This document shows positions 43,440-53,216 of a stretch of 64,000 bases of DNA, piece after piece (the first letter of the stretch is position 1; every line of letters starts with the position of its first letter). This stretch comes from Microbacterium sp. AZCO (lineage in GTDB: Bacteria; Actinomycetota; Actinomycetes; Actinomycetales; Microbacteriaceae): positions 868,001 to 932,000 of the forward strand of contig NZ_CP154857.1 of NCBI RefSeq assembly GCF_039614715.1, read 5' to 3'. Both the position numbers and the translations under genes were made by a program. The notes below the pieces were generated by a model that was not told the origin of the DNA, made no database searches, and was given only the letters and a program-made list of their open reading frames with translations.

Positions 43440-44393
43440 ATGAACCTCCGCGACATCCACACCCCCGTCCTCCTCGACCGCTGCGTCGAGCTGCTCGCCC
43501 CCGCACTCCAGCGCGAGGGCGCCGTGCTCGTCGACGCGACGCTCGGCATGGGCGGACACTCCGAGGCGTTCCTCGAGCGCTTCCCCGGCATCCGGCTCAT
43601 CGGCCTCGATCGCGACCAGGACGCGCTCCGCATCGCGGGGGAGCGCCTGGCGCCGTTCGGCGACCGCGTGACACTCGTACACACCGTCTACGACGGCATC
43701 GCCGACGCGATCTCCTCCACTGGCCTTCACTCGGTCGACGGGATCCTCTTCGACCTCGGCGTCTCGTCGCTGCAGCTGGACGAGGCCGACCGCGGCTTCG
43801 CCTACTCGCAGGACGCCCCCCTCGACATGCGCATGGACCAGTCGATCGGCACGACGGCCGCCGACGTGCTGGCGACCTACAGCGAGGGTCAGCTGCGCCG
43901 CATCTTCGAGCGCTACGGCGAGGAGAAGCTCTCCGGGCGCTATGCGCGCGCGATCATCGAGGCGCGTGCCCAGGCGCCGATCCTGCGGTCGGGTCGCCTC
44001 GTCGAGATCCTCATCGCCGCGACGCCGTATTCGGCGCAGCGCTCCGGGCATCCCGCGAAGCGCGTCTTCCAGGCACTGCGCATCGAGGTCAACAGCGAGC
44101 TGTCGGTGCTCGAGCGCGCGATCCCGGCCGCGCTCGGGCGACTTCGCGTGGGCGGACGGATCGTCGTCATGTCGTACCAGTCGCTCGAAGACCGGATCGT
44201 CAAGCGCGAATTCGCGGATGCCGTCGCCTCGACCGCCCCCGCCGGTCTTCCCGTCGAGCTGCCCGAGCACGCACCGCGCTTCCGGCTGCTCGTGAAGGGC
44301 GCAGAACAAGCCTCGCCTGAAGAGATCGCCCGCAACCCGCGCGCGACACCTGTGCGGCTGCGTGCCGCCGAACGGATCAGGGAGGTGGCATGA
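43440..44393 (+). CDS. rsmH: 16S rRNA (cytosine(1402)-N4)-methyltransferase
   Basis: Methylates N4 of C1402 in 16S rRNA. The 317 residues begin [18 protein letters not shown], with SAM-binding [20 protein letters not shown] near 37, [36 protein letters not shown] near 105, and [20 protein letters not shown] near 208. ATG 43440 gives the family N-terminus, but it lacks a visible ribosome binding site, and the 111 bases after mraZ contain only weak hairpins (CTGGC/GCCAG). Overlaps the next gene by four bases (ATGA). Confidence 0.94.
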   Translation: MNLRDIHTPVLLDRCVELLAPALQREGAVLVDATLGMGGHSEAFLERFPGIRLIGLDRDQDALRIAGERLAPFGDRVTLVHTVYDGIADAISSTGLHSVDGILFDLGVSSLQLDEADRGFAYSQDAPLDMRMDQSIGTTAADVLATYSEGQLRRIFERYGEEKLSGRYARAIIEARAQAPILRSGRLVEILIAATPYSAQRSGHPAKRVFQALRIEVNSELSVLERAIPAALGRLRVGGRIVVMSYQSLEDRIVKREFADAVASTAPAGLPVELPEHAPRFRLLVKGAEQASPEEIARNPRATPVRLRAAERIREVA

Positions 44394-44986
44394 GCCTCGC
44401 AGCCCAGAGCACTCTCGCGCCGGCACGGCGGGAGAGGCCTGCGCGGAGACTGCGGGCGCTCGACGCCCCCGCACGCCGTCGCCGGCCGAAGCTCCTCTAC
44501 GCGATCGTGGCGGTCGCCGGCGCCGTCGCGATCGGGGCGGCGCAGATGTCGCTGTCGATCCTCACGACGCAGACCTCGTACCAGCTCGCGAAGCTGACCT
44601 CGCAGCAGCGCGAGCTCAACTGGCAGAAGCAGATCCTCTACGACGATGTCGCGGGGCTCAGCTCGCCCCAGTACCTCGCCGCGAACGCGTCCGCCCTCGG
44701 CATGGTGATCAACGAGTCGCCGAGCTACCTGCGCCTGAGCGACGGAGCCATCCTCGGCACCGGACAGGTCGCGCTCGGCGCGTCGTCGGTCGACGCCCTC
44801 GGCCGCGGCGCGGTGGGGAACGCCCTCATCACCGACACTCCGCTCGTCACGGATCCGGATGCCACGATCCAGGGCGCACCGCCGGCGGAGGCGCCCGATG
44901 CCACGACCCCGGTGGACGGAGTCGCCCCGGTATCCAACACTCCGCCACCCATCACCGACGGACTGCCGACCCCGAGCACACACTGA
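44390..44986 (+). CDS. ftsL: FtsL-like septal protein
   Basis: The 198-residue product has an Arg-rich cytoplasmic head (about 1-34), one membrane helix ([20 protein letters not shown], about 35-55), a leucine-zipper-like segment ([20 protein letters not shown], about 64-85) and a disordered Pro/Thr/Asp-rich extracellular tail of about 90 residues. Topology, size and the place between rsmH and ftsI identify it as FtsL, which forms the FtsQLB scaffold; sequence similarity to FtsL is low, as usual. The long acidic tail is an actinobacterial feature. Starts within the rsmH stop (ATGA). Confidence 0.75.
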   Translation: MSLAAQSTLAPARRERPARRLRALDAPARRRRPKLLYAIVAVAGAVAIGAAQMSLSILTTQTSYQLAKLTSQQRELNWQKQILYDDVAGLSSPQYLAANASALGMVINESPSYLRLSDGAILGTGQVALGASSVDALGRGAVGNALITDTPLVTDPDATIQGAPPAEAPDATTPVDGVAPVSNTPPPITDGLPTPSTH

Positions 44987-44990
44987 GAAC

Positions 44991-46778
44991 ATGACCACGA
45001 GAAGCACCCGCAGCCCGCGCCGTCGCACCGTGGTCGCCCTCGGCGTCGTGCTGGCGATCCTCGCCGGCTTCATCGTCCGGCTCGTCGACATCCAGGTCGT
45101 GAGCGCGCGCGAGCACATCGAGGATTCGCTCGTCACGGCTCTCGGCAGCTCGCGGCCGCTGTACGGCACGCGCGGCGCGATCGTCGACGAGACCGGACAG
45201 ACCCTCGCCGGCAGCATCCTGCTCTACGACGCTCAGCTCGACCCCTCGAACGTCGGCGCCATCCAGCGCACGAAGCCCGACGGCACGAAGGAAGAGGTCT
45301 CCTGGCCCGAGGTCGCCGCGGAGATCGGCGAGGTGACGGGGCAGACGGCGGATGAGGTTCAGAAGGTCGTCGCCGACGCGCGCGCGTCGAACCCGGACTC
45401 GCAGTACGCACCTCTAAAGCGAGGTCTCACGACGGAGCAGTACCGCACGCTCGCCGATCTCGGCATCCCGTTCCTCTATTTCGACCCGCACCCCGCGCGC
45501 ACGTACCCCGACGGTGCCGTCGCGGGCAATCTCGTGGGCTACATGGGCCGCGACGGCGACGCGCTCGGCGGGCTCGAGCAGGTCGAGAACAGCTGCCTCA
45601 CCGCCACGAACGGCTCGATGACCTACGAGAAGGGCAAGGACGGCGTCGTCATCCCGGGCACCGAGGTCGAGAAGCCCGCCGTGGACGGCGGCACGCTGCA
45701 GCTCACGATCAACCGCGATCTGCAGTGGTATCTGCAGCAGCTGATCGCCGAGCAGGTGCAGGACGAGGGGGCCAAGTCGGGCACCATCACGGTCGTCGAG
45801 GCGAAGACGGGCAAGATCCGGGCGGCGGCCGAGTTCCCCACGGTCGACCCGAACAACGTGGAGGCCTCCGACCCGACGGACCGCGGCAGCCGCATCTTCA
45901 CGAACTGGTTCGAGCCCGGCTCGACCTTCAAGCCGCTCACGGCCGCGACGCTCATCGACACGGGCGCGGCGACACCGAGCTCGACGGTGATCGCGTCGGG
46001 CAAGGAGACGTTCCCCAACGGGGCGCGCGTCGGAGACTCCTTCCAGCACCCGGCGTACAACTACACGCTCGCCGGCGTGCTCATCGACTCGTCGAACGTC
46101 GGCATCTCGAAGTTCGCCGAGAGGGCCAGCCCGCAGACCCGCTACGACTACCTCAAGAAGTTCGGCATCGCGGAGGGCAGTGACATCGCCTTCAACGGGC
46201 AGATCTCGGGCTCGCTGCGCACGCCCGACAAATGGGACAACCAGAGCTACTACAACATCGCGTTCGGCCAGGGCGTCGCGACGACGATCCCCGAGCTCAT
46301 GGGGGCGTACCAGGCGATCGCGAACGACGGCCTGAAGGTGCCGCTCTCGCTCGTCGAGTCGTGCACCAAGGGGGACGGCACCGTCGTCAAGCCGGCGCAG
46401 GGCGAGACGACGCAGGTCGTCAAGGAGTCGACGGCGGTCGCGGTGCAGCAGATGATGGAGAACGTCTCGCTGCAGAGCACGCTGGCGCCGCAGATCGCCG
46501 TCCCGGGCTACAACATCGCCGACAAGACCGGAACGGGCGAGATCGAGGACGGCCACGGCGGCTACAAGAGCGGCGTCTACTTCACCACGATGATCGGCTT
46601 CGCGCCCGCCGAGGACCCGCAGTACGTCGTCGCGGTGACGCTCAACGAGCCGACTCGGATAAAGTCGTCGGGTGCCAACGCCTCCGCGTGGCAGAAGGCG
46701 ATGACTCAGGTGCTGAAGACGTACCGGGTCATGCCCTCCACCGAGGCGCCGACGCTGCTCGCGAAATTCGGCCAGTAG
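44991..46778 (+). CDS. ftsI: Septal transpeptidase FtsI (class B PBP)
   Basis: Cross-links septal peptidoglycan. The 595 residues have one N-terminal membrane helix (VVALGVVLAILAGFIVRLVD, about 14-33), the PBP dimerisation domain with RPLYGTRGAIVDETGQTLAG near 50, and the transpeptidase domain with all three catalytic motifs: STFK in FEPGSTFKPLTAA near 310, SSN in IDSSNVGISKF near 365, and KTG in IADKTGTGE near 512. ATG 44991 follows the ftsL stop by four bases. The next gene is murF, so murE, usual at this point, is absent. Confidence 0.94.
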   Translation: MTTRSTRSPRRRTVVALGVVLAILAGFIVRLVDIQVVSAREHIEDSLVTALGSSRPLYGTRGAIVDETGQTLAGSILLYDAQLDPSNVGAIQRTKPDGTKEEVSWPEVAAEIGEVTGQTADEVQKVVADARASNPDSQYAPLKRGLTTEQYRTLADLGIPFLYFDPHPARTYPDGAVAGNLVGYMGRDGDALGGLEQVENSCLTATNGSMTYEKGKDGVVIPGTEVEKPAVDGGTLQLTINRDLQWYLQQLIAEQVQDEGAKSGTITVVEAKTGKIRAAAEFPTVDPNNVEASDPTDRGSRIFTNWFEPGSTFKPLTAATLIDTGAATPSSTVIASGKETFPNGARVGDSFQHPAYNYTLAGVLIDSSNVGISKFAERASPQTRYDYLKKFGIAEGSDIAFNGQISGSLRTPDKWDNQSYYNIAFGQGVATTIPELMGAYQAIANDGLKVPLSLVESCTKGDGTVVKPAQGETTQVVKESTAVAVQQMMENVSLQSTLAPQIAVPGYNIADKTGTGEIEDGHGGYKSGVYFTTMIGFAPAEDPQYVVAVTLNEPTRIKSSGANASAWQKAMTQVLKTYRVMPSTEAPTLLAKFGQ

Positions 46779-46799
46779 CTCGTTCCCGGCTCCTCAGAC

Positions 46800-48215
46800 A
46801 TGATCGACCTCACTCTCACACAGCTTGCCCGCGCCGTCTCCGGCGAACTCCGACTCGCCGGAGAGGACACCCCCGACACCCTGGTGGGCGGCCTCGTCGA
46901 CACCGACTCCCGGCTCATCGAGCCCGGCGGCATCTTCGTCGCCAAGCCCGGTGAGGAGACCGACGGACATCTCTTCGTGGATGCCGCGGTCGCAAACGGC
47001 GCCGCCCTCGCGATCGTCGAACGACCCGTCGAGGCGGATGTCACCCAGATCGTCGTCGCCGACGTGGTCACGGCCCTCGCCGATCTCGCGCGCGAGGTCG
47101 TCGCGCGCGTGCGCGCGGGCGGTGACCTCCGCGTCGTCGGGATCACGGGGTCCAACGGCAAGACGACGACCAAGAACCTGCTCGCCCGCATCCTCGAGGG
47201 CGAGGGCGAGACCGTCGCGCCGAAGGCGTCGTTCAACAACGAGGTCGGCGCGCCCCTCACGATGCTGCGGGTGACCCACACGACGCGCTTCCTCGTGAGC
47301 GAGTTCGGCGCGAGCGGCCCCGGTGAGATCGCGCGTCTCGCGGGTCTCGTCACGCCCGACGTCGGCGTCGTCCTCATGGTCGGCATGGCCCACGCGGGAG
47401 GCTTCGGCGGCATCGAGTCGACCCTCTTCGAGAAGTCGCAGCTCATCCACGCCGTGCGGCCGGGCGGACTCGCCGTGCTCAACGCCGACGACGCCCGCGT
47501 CGCGACGATGGCGGCGATCGCCGACGAGCGGGATGCCTCGGTGCGGTGGTTCGGCCGCGGAGCCCGGGCCGTGGACGTGCGGGCCGACGATGTCGAGGTG
47601 ACGGCATCCGGAACCCGCTCGATCGTGACCGCCGACGGCGTCAGCGCCCCCCTCAGCCTGCGCGTGCTCGGCGAGCACCACGTCATGAACGCCCTCGCCG
47701 CCATCGCCGCTGCGACGGCGCTCGGCGTGCCGCTCGACACCTGCATCGAGCGGCTCGAGCAGGTCGAGCTCGCCGAGCGGTGGCGCATGCAGCCGCTCGG
47801 GTCCGAGCGCGTGCGCATCATCAACGACGCCTACAACGCGAGCCCCGACTCGATGTCGGCGGCGCTGCGCACGCTCGCGCAGATCGTCCGGCCCGGTGAG
47901 CGCAGCGTCGCCGTGCTCGGCGCCATGAGCGAGCTGGGGGAGTACGCCGAGGAGGAGCACGACCGCGTGGGCCTGCTGGCGGTGCGCCTCGGCATCCAGC
48001 GCATCGTCGTCATCGGTCCCGACGCGCGCCGGATGTACCTCGAAGCGATCGCGCAGGGGTCGTGGGACGGCGAGGCCGTCTTCTTCGCGACGGCCGACGA
48101 GGCGTACGACTACCTCCTCACCGAACTGCGCGACGGCGATCGGGTGCTCGTGAAGTCGTCGAACTCCGCGGGGCTCCGGCACCTCGGCGATCGTCTGGGA
48201 GAATCGTTCTCGTGA
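46800..48215 (+). CDS. murF: UDP-N-acetylmuramoyl-tripeptide-D-alanyl-D-alanine ligase
   Basis: Adds D-Ala-D-Ala to the UDP-MurNAc-tripeptide. The 471 residues show the Mur ligase P-loop VVGITGSNGKTTTKNLLARI near 115, the metal/ATP FNNEVGAPLTMLR near 144, SEFGASGPGEIARLA near 168, and INDAYNASPDSMSAALRTLA near 340, the MurF signature. Starts 21 bases after ftsI; the stop overlaps mraY by four bases. Confidence 0.95.
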   Translation: MIDLTLTQLARAVSGELRLAGEDTPDTLVGGLVDTDSRLIEPGGIFVAKPGEETDGHLFVDAAVANGAALAIVERPVEADVTQIVVADVVTALADLAREVVARVRAGGDLRVVGITGSNGKTTTKNLLARILEGEGETVAPKASFNNEVGAPLTMLRVTHTTRFLVSEFGASGPGEIARLAGLVTPDVGVVLMVGMAHAGGFGGIESTLFEKSQLIHAVRPGGLAVLNADDARVATMAAIADERDASVRWFGRGARAVDVRADDVEVTASGTRSIVTADGVSAPLSLRVLGEHHVMNALAAIAAATALGVPLDTCIERLEQVELAERWRMQPLGSERVRIINDAYNASPDSMSAALRTLAQIVRPGERSVAVLGAMSELGEYAEEEHDRVGLLAVRLGIQRIVVIGPDARRMYLEAIAQGSWDGEAVFFATADEAYDYLLTELRDGDRVLVKSSNSAGLRHLGDRLGESFS

Positions 48216-49321
48216 GATCCCTCCTGACCGCAGCGGCGATCTCGCTGGCCTTCACGCTCTTCCTGACGCCCGTCTTCCTGCGGCTCTTCCGCAAGTGGGG
48301 CTGGGGACAGATCATCCGCACGCCGGAGGACGGCAACATCCCGCCGCACGAGGCGAAGCGCGGCACGCCGACGATGGGCGGCGTCATCTTCATCGCCGGC
48401 ACGCTCGTCGGCTACTTCATCGGCACCTATGCCGGCAACTTCCCCCCGACCATCTCGGGCCTCCTCGTGCTGTGGATGATGGTGGGCTTCGGTGTCGTCG
48501 GCTTCATCGACGACTACATGAAGGTTCACCGCCAGCGCAGCCTCGGCCTCACCGGCTGGCGCAAGATCCTCGGCCAGGTCATCGTGATCGTGCCCTGGGC
48601 GATCGTGTCGCTCAGCTTCCCGACGGCCGCCGGCCAGACGCCCGCATCGCCGTACGTCTCGTTCTTCCGCGACATCCCGGTGCTGTCCTTCATGGCGCTC
48701 GGCGTCATCGTGGGCTGGATCCTGTACCTCATCTGGATCACGTTCATCGGGGTCGCGTGGTCCAACAGCACCAACGTGACCGACGGCCTCGATGGTCTCG
48801 CGGCGGGCTCGGGCATCTTCACCATCGCCGCCATGAGCCTCATCACGTTCTGGCAGTTCAAGCAGCGCTGCACGGCGATCGACCTCGTGCCGAGCTTCCA
48901 GACCGCCTGCTACGGCACACGCGACCCGCTCGATCTCACGATCGTCTCGGCCGCGTTCGTCGGCGCCCTCGTCGGCTTCCTGTGGTGGAACGCGCCGAAG
49001 GCCGAGGTCTTCATGGGCGACGTGGGCTCGATGGCGATCGGCGGCGTCATCGCCGCGATGTCTATCCTGTCGCGCACCGAGCTCCTCGCGGTCATCGTCG
49101 CGGGCGTCTTCATCATCGGCCCCGGGTCGGTGATCCTGCAGCGCTGGTACTTCAAGATCACGAGGGGCAACCGGCTGTTCCTCATGAGCCCCTTCCATCA
49201 CCACCTCGAGATGCGCGGCTGGGCCGAGACGACGATCGTCGTGCGCATGTGGATCATCGCCGGGATGCTGGCGGTCACGGGTGTCGGGGCGTTCTACGTC
49301 GAATGGCTCGCACGCACGTGA
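48212..49321 (+). CDS. mraY: Phospho-N-acetylmuramoyl-pentapeptide transferase
   Basis: Makes lipid I by moving the muropeptide to undecaprenyl phosphate. GTG 48212 overlaps the murF stop (GTGA), giving 369 residues and about ten membrane helices. Signatures are EAKRGTPTMGGVIFIAGTLV near 45, GFIDDYMKVHRQRSLGLTGW near 100 (catalytic DD), NVTDGLDGLAAGSGIFTIAA near 190 and VFMGDVGSMAIGGVIAAMSI near 265, plus HHHLEMRGWAE near 330. The longer frame upstream overlaps murF and is not used. Confidence 0.96.
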   Translation: MRSLLTAAAISLAFTLFLTPVFLRLFRKWGWGQIIRTPEDGNIPPHEAKRGTPTMGGVIFIAGTLVGYFIGTYAGNFPPTISGLLVLWMMVGFGVVGFIDDYMKVHRQRSLGLTGWRKILGQVIVIVPWAIVSLSFPTAAGQTPASPYVSFFRDIPVLSFMALGVIVGWILYLIWITFIGVAWSNSTNVTDGLDGLAAGSGIFTIAAMSLITFWQFKQRCTAIDLVPSFQTACYGTRDPLDLTIVSAAFVGALVGFLWWNAPKAEVFMGDVGSMAIGGVIAAMSILSRTELLAVIVAGVFIIGPGSVILQRWYFKITRGNRLFLMSPFHHHLEMRGWAETTIVVRMWIIAGMLAVTGVGAFYVEWLART

Positions 49322-50865
49322 CCTCCCGCCTCGATTCGCTCACCAGCTGGAACGCGGACTGGAAGGGCCTCCGCGTCGCGGTTCTCGGCCTCTCCGTCAC
49401 GGGATTCTCCGTCGCCGACACGCTCGCCGAGCTCGGCGCCGACGTGCTCGTCGTCACCGAGAAGGCCGACGAGGAGTACGAGCGCCTGCTCCCCGTGATC
49501 GGGGCGCGTCTGTGGACGGGCGCGCTCGACGCGGTCCCCGCCGAACTCTCCGACTTCGCCCCCGAGGTCGTCGTCGCCTCGCCGGGCTTCGCACCGCAGC
49601 ATCCCGTGATCGCGTGGGCGCAGGCGAGCGGCATCGCCCTCTGGGGCGATGTCGAGCTCGCGTGGCGCGTCCGCGACAAGGTCGTCCGGCCCGATGGGCG
49701 GCCCGCCGACTGGATCCTCATCACGGGCACGAACGGCAAGACCACGACGACCCGGCTCACCGCGACGATGCTCGTCGCCGGGGGCCTCCGCGCCGCCCCC
49801 GTCGGCAACATCGGCACTCCCGTGCTCGACGCCGTGCGGGATCCCGAGGGCTTCGACGCCCTGGTGGTCGAGCTCTCGAGCCACCAGCTCTGGTACCTCG
49901 GACTGCAGACCGGGCCCGACCCGGTCTCGCCGCACGCCGCCGTCTGCCTCAACCTCGCCGACGACCACCTGGAGTGGCACGGCTCCTTCCAGGCGTACCG
50001 CGACGCCAAGGCGCACGTGTACGACAACACGCGCGTCGCGTGCGTCTACAACAAGGCGGACGCCGCGACCCAGGGCATGGTCGAGGACGCCGAGGTGGTC
50101 GAGGGCGCGCGTGCCATCGGCTTCGACCTCGGCATCCCAGGCCCCAGCGACCTCGGCGTCGTCGAGGGCATCCTCGTCGACCGGGCGTTCCTCGAGGACC
50201 GCCGCACGAGCGCGCTCGAGCTCGCGACGGTCGACGAGCTCGCGGGGCTGGGCCTGGCTGCTCCGCACGTCGTCGCCAACATCCTCGCCGCGGCCGCGCT
50301 CGCCCGATCGCTCGACGTCGCGCCCGCCGCGATCCGCGAGGCGCTGCGCGGCTTCCGCCTCGACCCCCACCGGATCGAGGTGGTCGCCGTCGCCGAGGGC
50401 ATCACCTGGGTGGACGACTCGAAGGCCACCAACCCGCACGCCGCGGCCTCCTCGCTCGCGGCCTTCCCGGGCGCCGTGTGGGTCGTCGGCGGACTGCTCA
50501 AGGGTGTCGACATCTCCGAGCTCGTGGCCGGCCGCGGCATGCGTTCCAAGGCCGCGATCGTCATCGGAGCGGAACGGGATGCGGTGCTCTCCGCGTTCGC
50601 GCGACACGCGCCGGAAGTCCCCGTGTTCGAGGTGGACGCCGATGAGACTGAAGAGGTCATGGCGCAGGTCGTCGAACTGGCGGCCGGGATCGCGCGCGAC
50701 GGGGACGTGGTGCTCCTCGCTCCCGCAGCAGCATCCTTCGACCAGTTCTCGTCCTACGCCGACAGGGGTCGCCGCTTCGCGGCGGCGGTACGGGAGCTGA
50801 TCGCGAGGGGGGCCGATGGCGAGCACGACGGCGACGCCGACCCGGCCTCCGAGGGTCCAGCCTGA
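49318..50865 (+). CDS. murD: UDP-N-acetylmuramoylalanine-D-glutamate ligase
   Basis: Adds D-glutamate to UDP-MurNAc-L-Ala. The 515 residues have the N-terminal Rossmann VAVLGLSVTGFSVADTLAEL near 18, the P-loop ILITGTNGKTTTTRLTATML near 137, VELSSHQLWYL near 182, and the C-terminal WVDDSKATNPHAAASSLAAF near 362. GTG 49318 forms a GTGA overlap with the mraY stop; ATG 49303 is possible. The last 50 bases overlap ftsW, an unusually long overlap within this operon. Confidence 0.95.
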   Translation: MTSRLDSLTSWNADWKGLRVAVLGLSVTGFSVADTLAELGADVLVVTEKADEEYERLLPVIGARLWTGALDAVPAELSDFAPEVVVASPGFAPQHPVIAWAQASGIALWGDVELAWRVRDKVVRPDGRPADWILITGTNGKTTTTRLTATMLVAGGLRAAPVGNIGTPVLDAVRDPEGFDALVVELSSHQLWYLGLQTGPDPVSPHAAVCLNLADDHLEWHGSFQAYRDAKAHVYDNTRVACVYNKADAATQGMVEDAEVVEGARAIGFDLGIPGPSDLGVVEGILVDRAFLEDRRTSALELATVDELAGLGLAAPHVVANILAAAALARSLDVAPAAIREALRGFRLDPHRIEVVAVAEGITWVDDSKATNPHAAASSLAAFPGAVWVVGGLLKGVDISELVAGRGMRSKAAIVIGAERDAVLSAFARHAPEVPVFEVDADETEEVMAQVVELAAGIARDGDVVLLAPAAASFDQFSSYADRGRRFAAAVRELIARGADGEHDGDADPASEGPA

Positions 50866-52075
50866 GGAGATCTCAGCCAAGCGGGGACTCGCGGCGCGGG
50901 TCAACCTCGGCAAGGTCTTCGCACCGGTTCCGAGCGAGTTCCTCCTCATCGCCTCGACGGCGCTGCTGCTGACGGGCTTCGGCCTCGTCATGATCCTGTC
51001 CGCGACCTCGGCGACGGCGACGGCGGCGGGTCAGCCGCCGTATGAGGCGGTGCTCAAGCAGGGCATGTTCGCGCTGCTCGGCATCCCGCTCATGTTCATC
51101 GCGAGCCGCCTCCCGATCGAGTTCTGGAAGCGCATCGCGTGGCCGGCGCTCATCGGCGCTCTGCTGTTCCAGATGCTCGTCTTCACGCCCCTGGGTGTGG
51201 AGAACGCGGGAAACCGCAACTGGATCAATATCGCCGGCATCCAGGCCCAGCCGTCGGAGTTCCTCAAGCTCTCGCTCGCACTGTGGATCGGCTTCATCCT
51301 CTTCCGCAAGCGCACGCTGCTGAGCTCGTGGACGCACGTGTTCATCCCGCTCGTCCCGGTCACCGTCCTCGTCCTCGCCGCCGTCATGGCGGGCGACGAC
51401 ATGGGCACGGCGATGATCATCGCGATCGCGGCGCTCGGCGCGCTCTTCTTCTCGGGCGTCAAGCTGCGCATCTTCATCCTGCCCGCGATCCTCGGCGTCA
51501 TCGGCGCCGTCGCCTTCGCCGCGATCAGCCCCAACCGCGTCGCGCGCATCATGAGCTTCCTCGACCCGAACTGCCTCGCCGACTACTACAACTCCTGCTA
51601 CCAGCCCCTGCACGGGATCTGGGGGCTCGCGGGCGGCGGCATCTTCGGGCTGGGCCTGGGCAACTCCAAGGAGAAGTACGACTGGCTCCCGGCCGCCGCG
51701 AACGACTACATCTTCGCGATCGTCGGCGAGGAGCTCGGCCTCATCGGCTGCATCGTCGTGCTCGGACTCTTCGCCCTCTTCGCCGTCGGCGCATTCCACG
51801 TCATCCGCAAGACGGACGACCCCTTCGTGCGCATCGTCTCGGGCGCCATCACGGTGTGGATCGTCGGCCAGGCGCTCATCAACATCGGCGTCGTGCTGCG
51901 CGTCTTCCCCGTGCTCGGCGTGCCCCTCCCGTTCATGTCGCAGGGTGGGACGTCGCTCCTCTCGGTGCTCGTCGCGTGCGGCATCCTGCTCTCCTTCGCG
52001 CGCTCGCTTCCCAGCGCCGCTCGCGCCCGCCCGGTTCGGGCCCCCCGCGCACCGCGTGCGAAGATCGCTGGGTGA
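50816..52075 (+). CDS. ftsW: Septal peptidoglycan glycosyltransferase FtsW (SEDS)
   Basis: Polymerises lipid II at the septum with FtsI. The 419 residues hold a polar cytoplasmic head of about 40 residues and ten membrane helices. SEDS signatures are GVENAGNRNWINIAGIQAQP near 125 (the N-x-R-W-I motif), PSEFLKLSLALWIGF, the large extracellular loop with PLHGIWGLAGGGIFGLGLGN near 265, and PLPFMSQGGTSLLSVLVACG near 375. ATG 50816 lies inside murD with GAGGGGGGCC upstream. The stop overlaps murG (GTGA). Confidence 0.95.
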   Translation: MASTTATPTRPPRVQPEEISAKRGLAARVNLGKVFAPVPSEFLLIASTALLLTGFGLVMILSATSATATAAGQPPYEAVLKQGMFALLGIPLMFIASRLPIEFWKRIAWPALIGALLFQMLVFTPLGVENAGNRNWINIAGIQAQPSEFLKLSLALWIGFILFRKRTLLSSWTHVFIPLVPVTVLVLAAVMAGDDMGTAMIIAIAALGALFFSGVKLRIFILPAILGVIGAVAFAAISPNRVARIMSFLDPNCLADYYNSCYQPLHGIWGLAGGGIFGLGLGNSKEKYDWLPAAANDYIFAIVGEELGLIGCIVVLGLFALFAVGAFHVIRKTDDPFVRIVSGAITVWIVGQALINIGVVLRVFPVLGVPLPFMSQGGTSLLSVLVACGILLSFARSLPSAARARPVRAPRAPRAKIAG

Positions 52076-53163
52076 CGAACGCCCCGACGAGACGCACGTA
52101 CCTGCTCGCGGGCGGCGGCACCGCCGGCCACGTGAACCCGCTCCTCGCGGTCGCCGACGCCCTGCGCGAGCGCGACGCGGACGCGGAGGTGCTCGTGCTC
52201 GGCACGCGCGAGGGCCTCGAGGCGCGCCTCGTGCCGCTCCGCGGCTACGAGCTGCTCATCGTCGACAAGGTGCCCTTCCCGCGCCGCCCGAACGGCGCCG
52301 CGGCTGCCTTCCCGGCCCGCTTCCGCCGGGCTGTCGCGCAGGTGCGCGAGCACATCCGCACCCACGGGGTCGAGGTCGTCGTCGGTTTCGGCGGCTACGC
52401 GTCCGCGCCCGCCTACGTCGCTGCCCGCCGCGAGCGCGTGCCGTTCGTGGTGCACGAGGCCAACGCCAAGCCGGGGCTCGCGAACATCCTCGGCGCCCGC
52501 AGCGCCGCCGGAACGGGAGTCGCGTTCGCGGGCACGCCGCTCAAGGGCAGTCGAGTGGTCGGGATGCCGCTCCGCCGCGAGATCGTGACCCTCGACCGGG
52601 CCGCACTCCGGCCCGAGGCGGCCGCGCACTTCGGCCTCGACCCCGAGCGTCCCACGCTCCTCGTCTTCGGCGGCTCGCTCGGCGCGCAGCGGCTCAACGA
52701 GGCCTTCGGCGGTGCGTGGCGCGACGTGCTCGACGCCGGGTGGCAGCTGCTGCACGTGACGGGTGAGAAGTCGGAGCTGCCCGATCCCGGCGTGCCCGGC
52801 TACGCCGTCGCGCGCTACGTCGACCGCATGGACCTCGCCTTCGCCCTCGCCGACCTCATCGTGTCCCGCGCCGGGGCGGCGACCGTGAGCGAGATCAGCG
52901 CCCTCGGCATCCCCGCCGTCTACGTGCCGTACGCCGTCGGCAACGGCGAGCAGGCCCTGAACGCCGGCTCCGCCATCCGCGCGGGCGCCGCCATCCTCAT
53001 CCCCGACGCGGAGTTCACCGCCGAGCGCGTGCGCACCGAGGTGCTGCCGCTCCTGCGCGACGACGCCCGGCGTGCGACGATGGCGGCCGCTGCGACGTCG
53101 GTCGGCACGCGCACCGGCACCGAGAACGTCATCGCGATGATCGACGAGGCGCTCGCGCGCTGA
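52072..53163 (+). CDS. murG: Lipid II synthase MurG
   Basis: Transfers GlcNAc to lipid I on the cytoplasmic face. GTG 52072 overlaps the ftsW stop; 363 residues. The N-domain has LLAGGGTAGHVNPLLAVADA near 10 (first glycine loop) and VVVGFGGYASAPAYVAAR near 102; the C-domain has LLVFGGSLGAQRLNEAFGG near 195 and LIVSRAGAATVSEISALGIP near 264, the UDP-GlcNAc signature, then PYAVGNGEQALNA. Complete. Confidence 0.95.
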   Translation: MTNAPTRRTYLLAGGGTAGHVNPLLAVADALRERDADAEVLVLGTREGLEARLVPLRGYELLIVDKVPFPRRPNGAAAAFPARFRRAVAQVREHIRTHGVEVVVGFGGYASAPAYVAARRERVPFVVHEANAKPGLANILGARSAAGTGVAFAGTPLKGSRVVGMPLRREIVTLDRAALRPEAAAHFGLDPERPTLLVFGGSLGAQRLNEAFGGAWRDVLDAGWQLLHVTGEKSELPDPGVPGYAVARYVDRMDLAFALADLIVSRAGAATVSEISALGIPAVYVPYAVGNGEQALNAGSAIRAGAAILIPDAEFTAERVRTEVLPLLRDDARRATMAAAATSVGTRTGTENVIAMIDEALAR

Positions 53164-53201
53164 CACCGGGCGTGCCGGACGGCGGCGGGCATGGCCCGAC
53201 C

Positions 53202-53207
53202 TAGACT
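53202..53207 (+). promoter_or_regulatory. Internal promoter -10 (TAGACT) before murC
   Basis: TAGACT in the 53-base murG-murC gap, the largest gap between ftsL and ftsQ, nine bases before ATG 53217. Initiation seven bases downstream would leave a leader of two or three bases. Confidence 0.45.
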
Positions 53208-53216
53208 TGTCGGGTC

